Source: Mycobacterium asiaticum (GTDB lineage Bacteria > Actinomycetota > Actinomycetes > Mycobacteriales > Mycobacteriaceae). Taken from it: a stretch of 33,760 nt of DNA. The stretch is from assembly GCF_001673315.1 (NCBI RefSeq), contig NZ_LZLQ01000081.1, positions 1 to 33,760 on the forward strand, in the 5' to 3' direction. Shown in pieces: positions 32,853 to 33,760 of the stretch (position 1 is the first letter of the stretch; each line of letters opens with the position of its first letter). A model generated the notes under the pieces. The model made no database searches. It was not told where the DNA came from and saw only the letters and a program-made list of their open reading frames with translations. The translations under genes and the position numbers were made by a program.

Positions 32853-32932
32853 ACCCTCAACCTCGGGTGTAGCTATCTCATCTGAGCTTCATAGGAATTG
32901 CTCTCCACCTCGATGTGCGCGAGTAGGGTTTG

Positions 32933-32988
32933 AGCTGGCAAACTCGTAACAGGCCAGCTGAACCGGTTCGCCCCTGCAATGGGGCGAA
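32933..32988 (+). promoter_or_regulatory. Two tandem inverted repeats in the leader of the last gene
   Basis: AGCTGGC (32933-32939) pairs with GCCAGCT (32953-32959) over a 13-nt loop. TTCGCCCC (32967-32974) pairs with GGGGCGAA (32981-32988) over a 6-nt loop TGCAAT. They lie 26-82 nt before the ATG at 33015. The second stem is followed by A residues, not T, on the plus strand, so it is not a classical terminator for the upstream gene. A structured 5' leader or protein-binding site is more likely. Confidence 0.5.
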
Positions 32989-33014
32989 AAACTCGCACAT
33001 GGCTTGGAGGGGCG

Positions 33015-33760
33015 ATGGACATCGTGCTTGGGGTGGCTATGGAGCCCTCGGCAGTCCGACTGGTGTTGATCGAGGGGGCGAACGCAGACGGGGTTTCCGT
33101 CGAGGAAGACAGCATCGACGTCACCGACACCGCTGCGGTGATCGACGCGCTTATCGGCACGCGCGAAGGCGCCGCCGAGGGCGGTTACCAGCTGGCATCC
33201 ACCGGCGTGACGTGGACGGATGCCAGCGAAGTCGCGCCGCTGCGCGCCGAACTCGCCGCTCGTGAGATCGGCGGCGTCATGCTCGTGTCCCCGCTGCTTG
33301 CCGCTGCCGCATTGGCGCAGCGGGTCGGCTCGGCGCTGGACTACCGGCACATCGCGATGCTGTTCGTCGAGGCGGACAGCGCGACACTGGCGGTCGTCGA
33401 TGTCGCGGACGGCTCGATCGTGGAACTGCACCGGCATGCCCGGCAGAATGCGTCCTTGGCCGCCGAAATGGTGACGATGGTCGCCGGGCTGGACGCGCCG
33501 GAATCCCGCGCCGACGGCATCTTCGTGGTCGGTTGCGGCGTCGGCATCGTCGACCTCAAGCCCGCTCTGGAAGCGGCGACGTCCCTGGTGGTCAGCTTGC
33601 CGGAGGAGCCGGACATGGCGCTGGCCCGGGGGGCCGCCCTGGCGTCGGCGAATGCGCCGCTGTTCTCTTCGTCGACCGCTGCCCTCGCCTACGCACTGGA
33701 TCCCGGCACCGGCGAGCTGAATCCGCATGCGCTCACCCCGAGCTACCTAGACGTCTGCGC
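33015..33760 (+). CDS. Conserved mycobacterial protein of the MDIVLGV type (DUF7159-like), 3' end cut by window
   Basis: An open frame from the ATG at 33015 to the right edge without a stop, 248 codons visible. GGAGGGG directly upstream is a good ribosome-binding site. It begins MDIVLGVAMEPSAVRLVLIE, a start I recall from a mycobacterial family of unknown function (possibly DUF7159). The pattern resembles the first strand pair of actin-like folds, and IFVVGCGVGIVDLKPAL later resembles the adenosine motif region. It follows the Hsp70-like gene by 162 bp and may be a functional partner. The C-terminal part is outside the window, so membrane segments or Pro-rich tails cannot be judged. Confidence 0.7.
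   Translation, partial: MDIVLGVAMEPSAVRLVLIEGANADGVSVEEDSIDVTDTAAVIDALIGTREGAAEGGYQLASTGVTWTDASEVAPLRAELAAREIGGVMLVSPLLAAAALAQRVGSALDYRHIAMLFVEADSATLAVVDVADGSIVELHRHARQNASLAAEMVTMVAGLDAPESRADGIFVVGCGVGIVDLKPALEAATSLVVSLPEEPDMALARGAALASANAPLFSSSTAALAYALDPGTGELNPHALTPSYLDVC

Noticed and set aside
32967..32988. Intrinsic terminator after the Hsp70-like gene
   Set aside because: The stem is followed by A residues on the plus strand and lies 115 nt after the stop, close to the next start.

Overview
The window is GC-rich actinobacterial DNA and almost certainly comes from a Mycobacterium. It carries a complete type VII secretion locus of the ESX-3 class, PE/PPE proteins, mycobacterial TetR regulators, and gene order that I recall as running parallel to Rv0271c-Rv0312 of M. 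tuberculosis. Assignments to Rv genes rest on remembered sequences and synteny, not on a search. No tRNA, rRNA, IS element, prophage or CRISPR array was seen.

Layout. (1) Bases 1-6132 hold lipid/small-molecule genes and regulators: a tandem acyl-CoA dehydrogenase (fadE6 type, cut by the left edge), an alpha/beta hydrolase and a TetR regulator on the minus strand. Divergent from these are a glyoxalase-fold protein and a small membrane protein. Then come a second TetR gene (minus) and a divergent MpaB/Lcp-type DUF2236 oxygenase. Each TetR gene has a clear inverted repeat in its divergent promoter region. (2) Bases 6168-8750: a PPE3-type protein with a histidine-rich segment, followed by an overlapping or closely spaced SAM methyltransferase, behind a promoter that overlaps a Zur-like box. 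(3) Bases 8751-23965: a 345-bp regulatory region, then eccA3-eccB3-eccC3-PE5-PPE4-esxG-esxH-espG3-eccD3-mycP3-eccE3, mostly with 4-bp stop/start overlaps. (4) Bases 23952-28702: alpha/beta hydrolase (minus), tam (plus), then sulfatase and BluB-like flavoprotein (minus, coupled), and a small conserved protein (minus). (5) Bases 28761-33760: PAP2 phosphatase, exported YkuD-domain protein, SnoaL-like protein (minus), an Hsp70-like membrane protein with a Pro-rich tail, and the start of another conserved mycobacterial protein cut by the right edge.

How it fits together. ESX-3 exports EsxG-EsxH and PE5-PPE4 and is known to serve iron and zinc homeostasis. The DNA supports dual metal control: similar Zur-like operators sit in the promoters of the PPE3-type gene and of eccA3, and an IdeR-like iron box lies just upstream of eccA3. 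A previously unremarked feature is a 30-codon leader ORF with a good ribosome-binding site that ends in an in-frame amber codon 3 nt before the eccA3 start. Other points of interest are a zinc-ligand substitution in EsxH, a 9-bp tandem repeat directly before the esxG ribosome-binding site, a 17-bp duplication that creates a coupled minicistron before the DUF2236 gene, and the absence of the sulfotransferase, PE_PGRS, PPE and toxin-antitoxin genes that I recall interrupting this region in M. tuberculosis.
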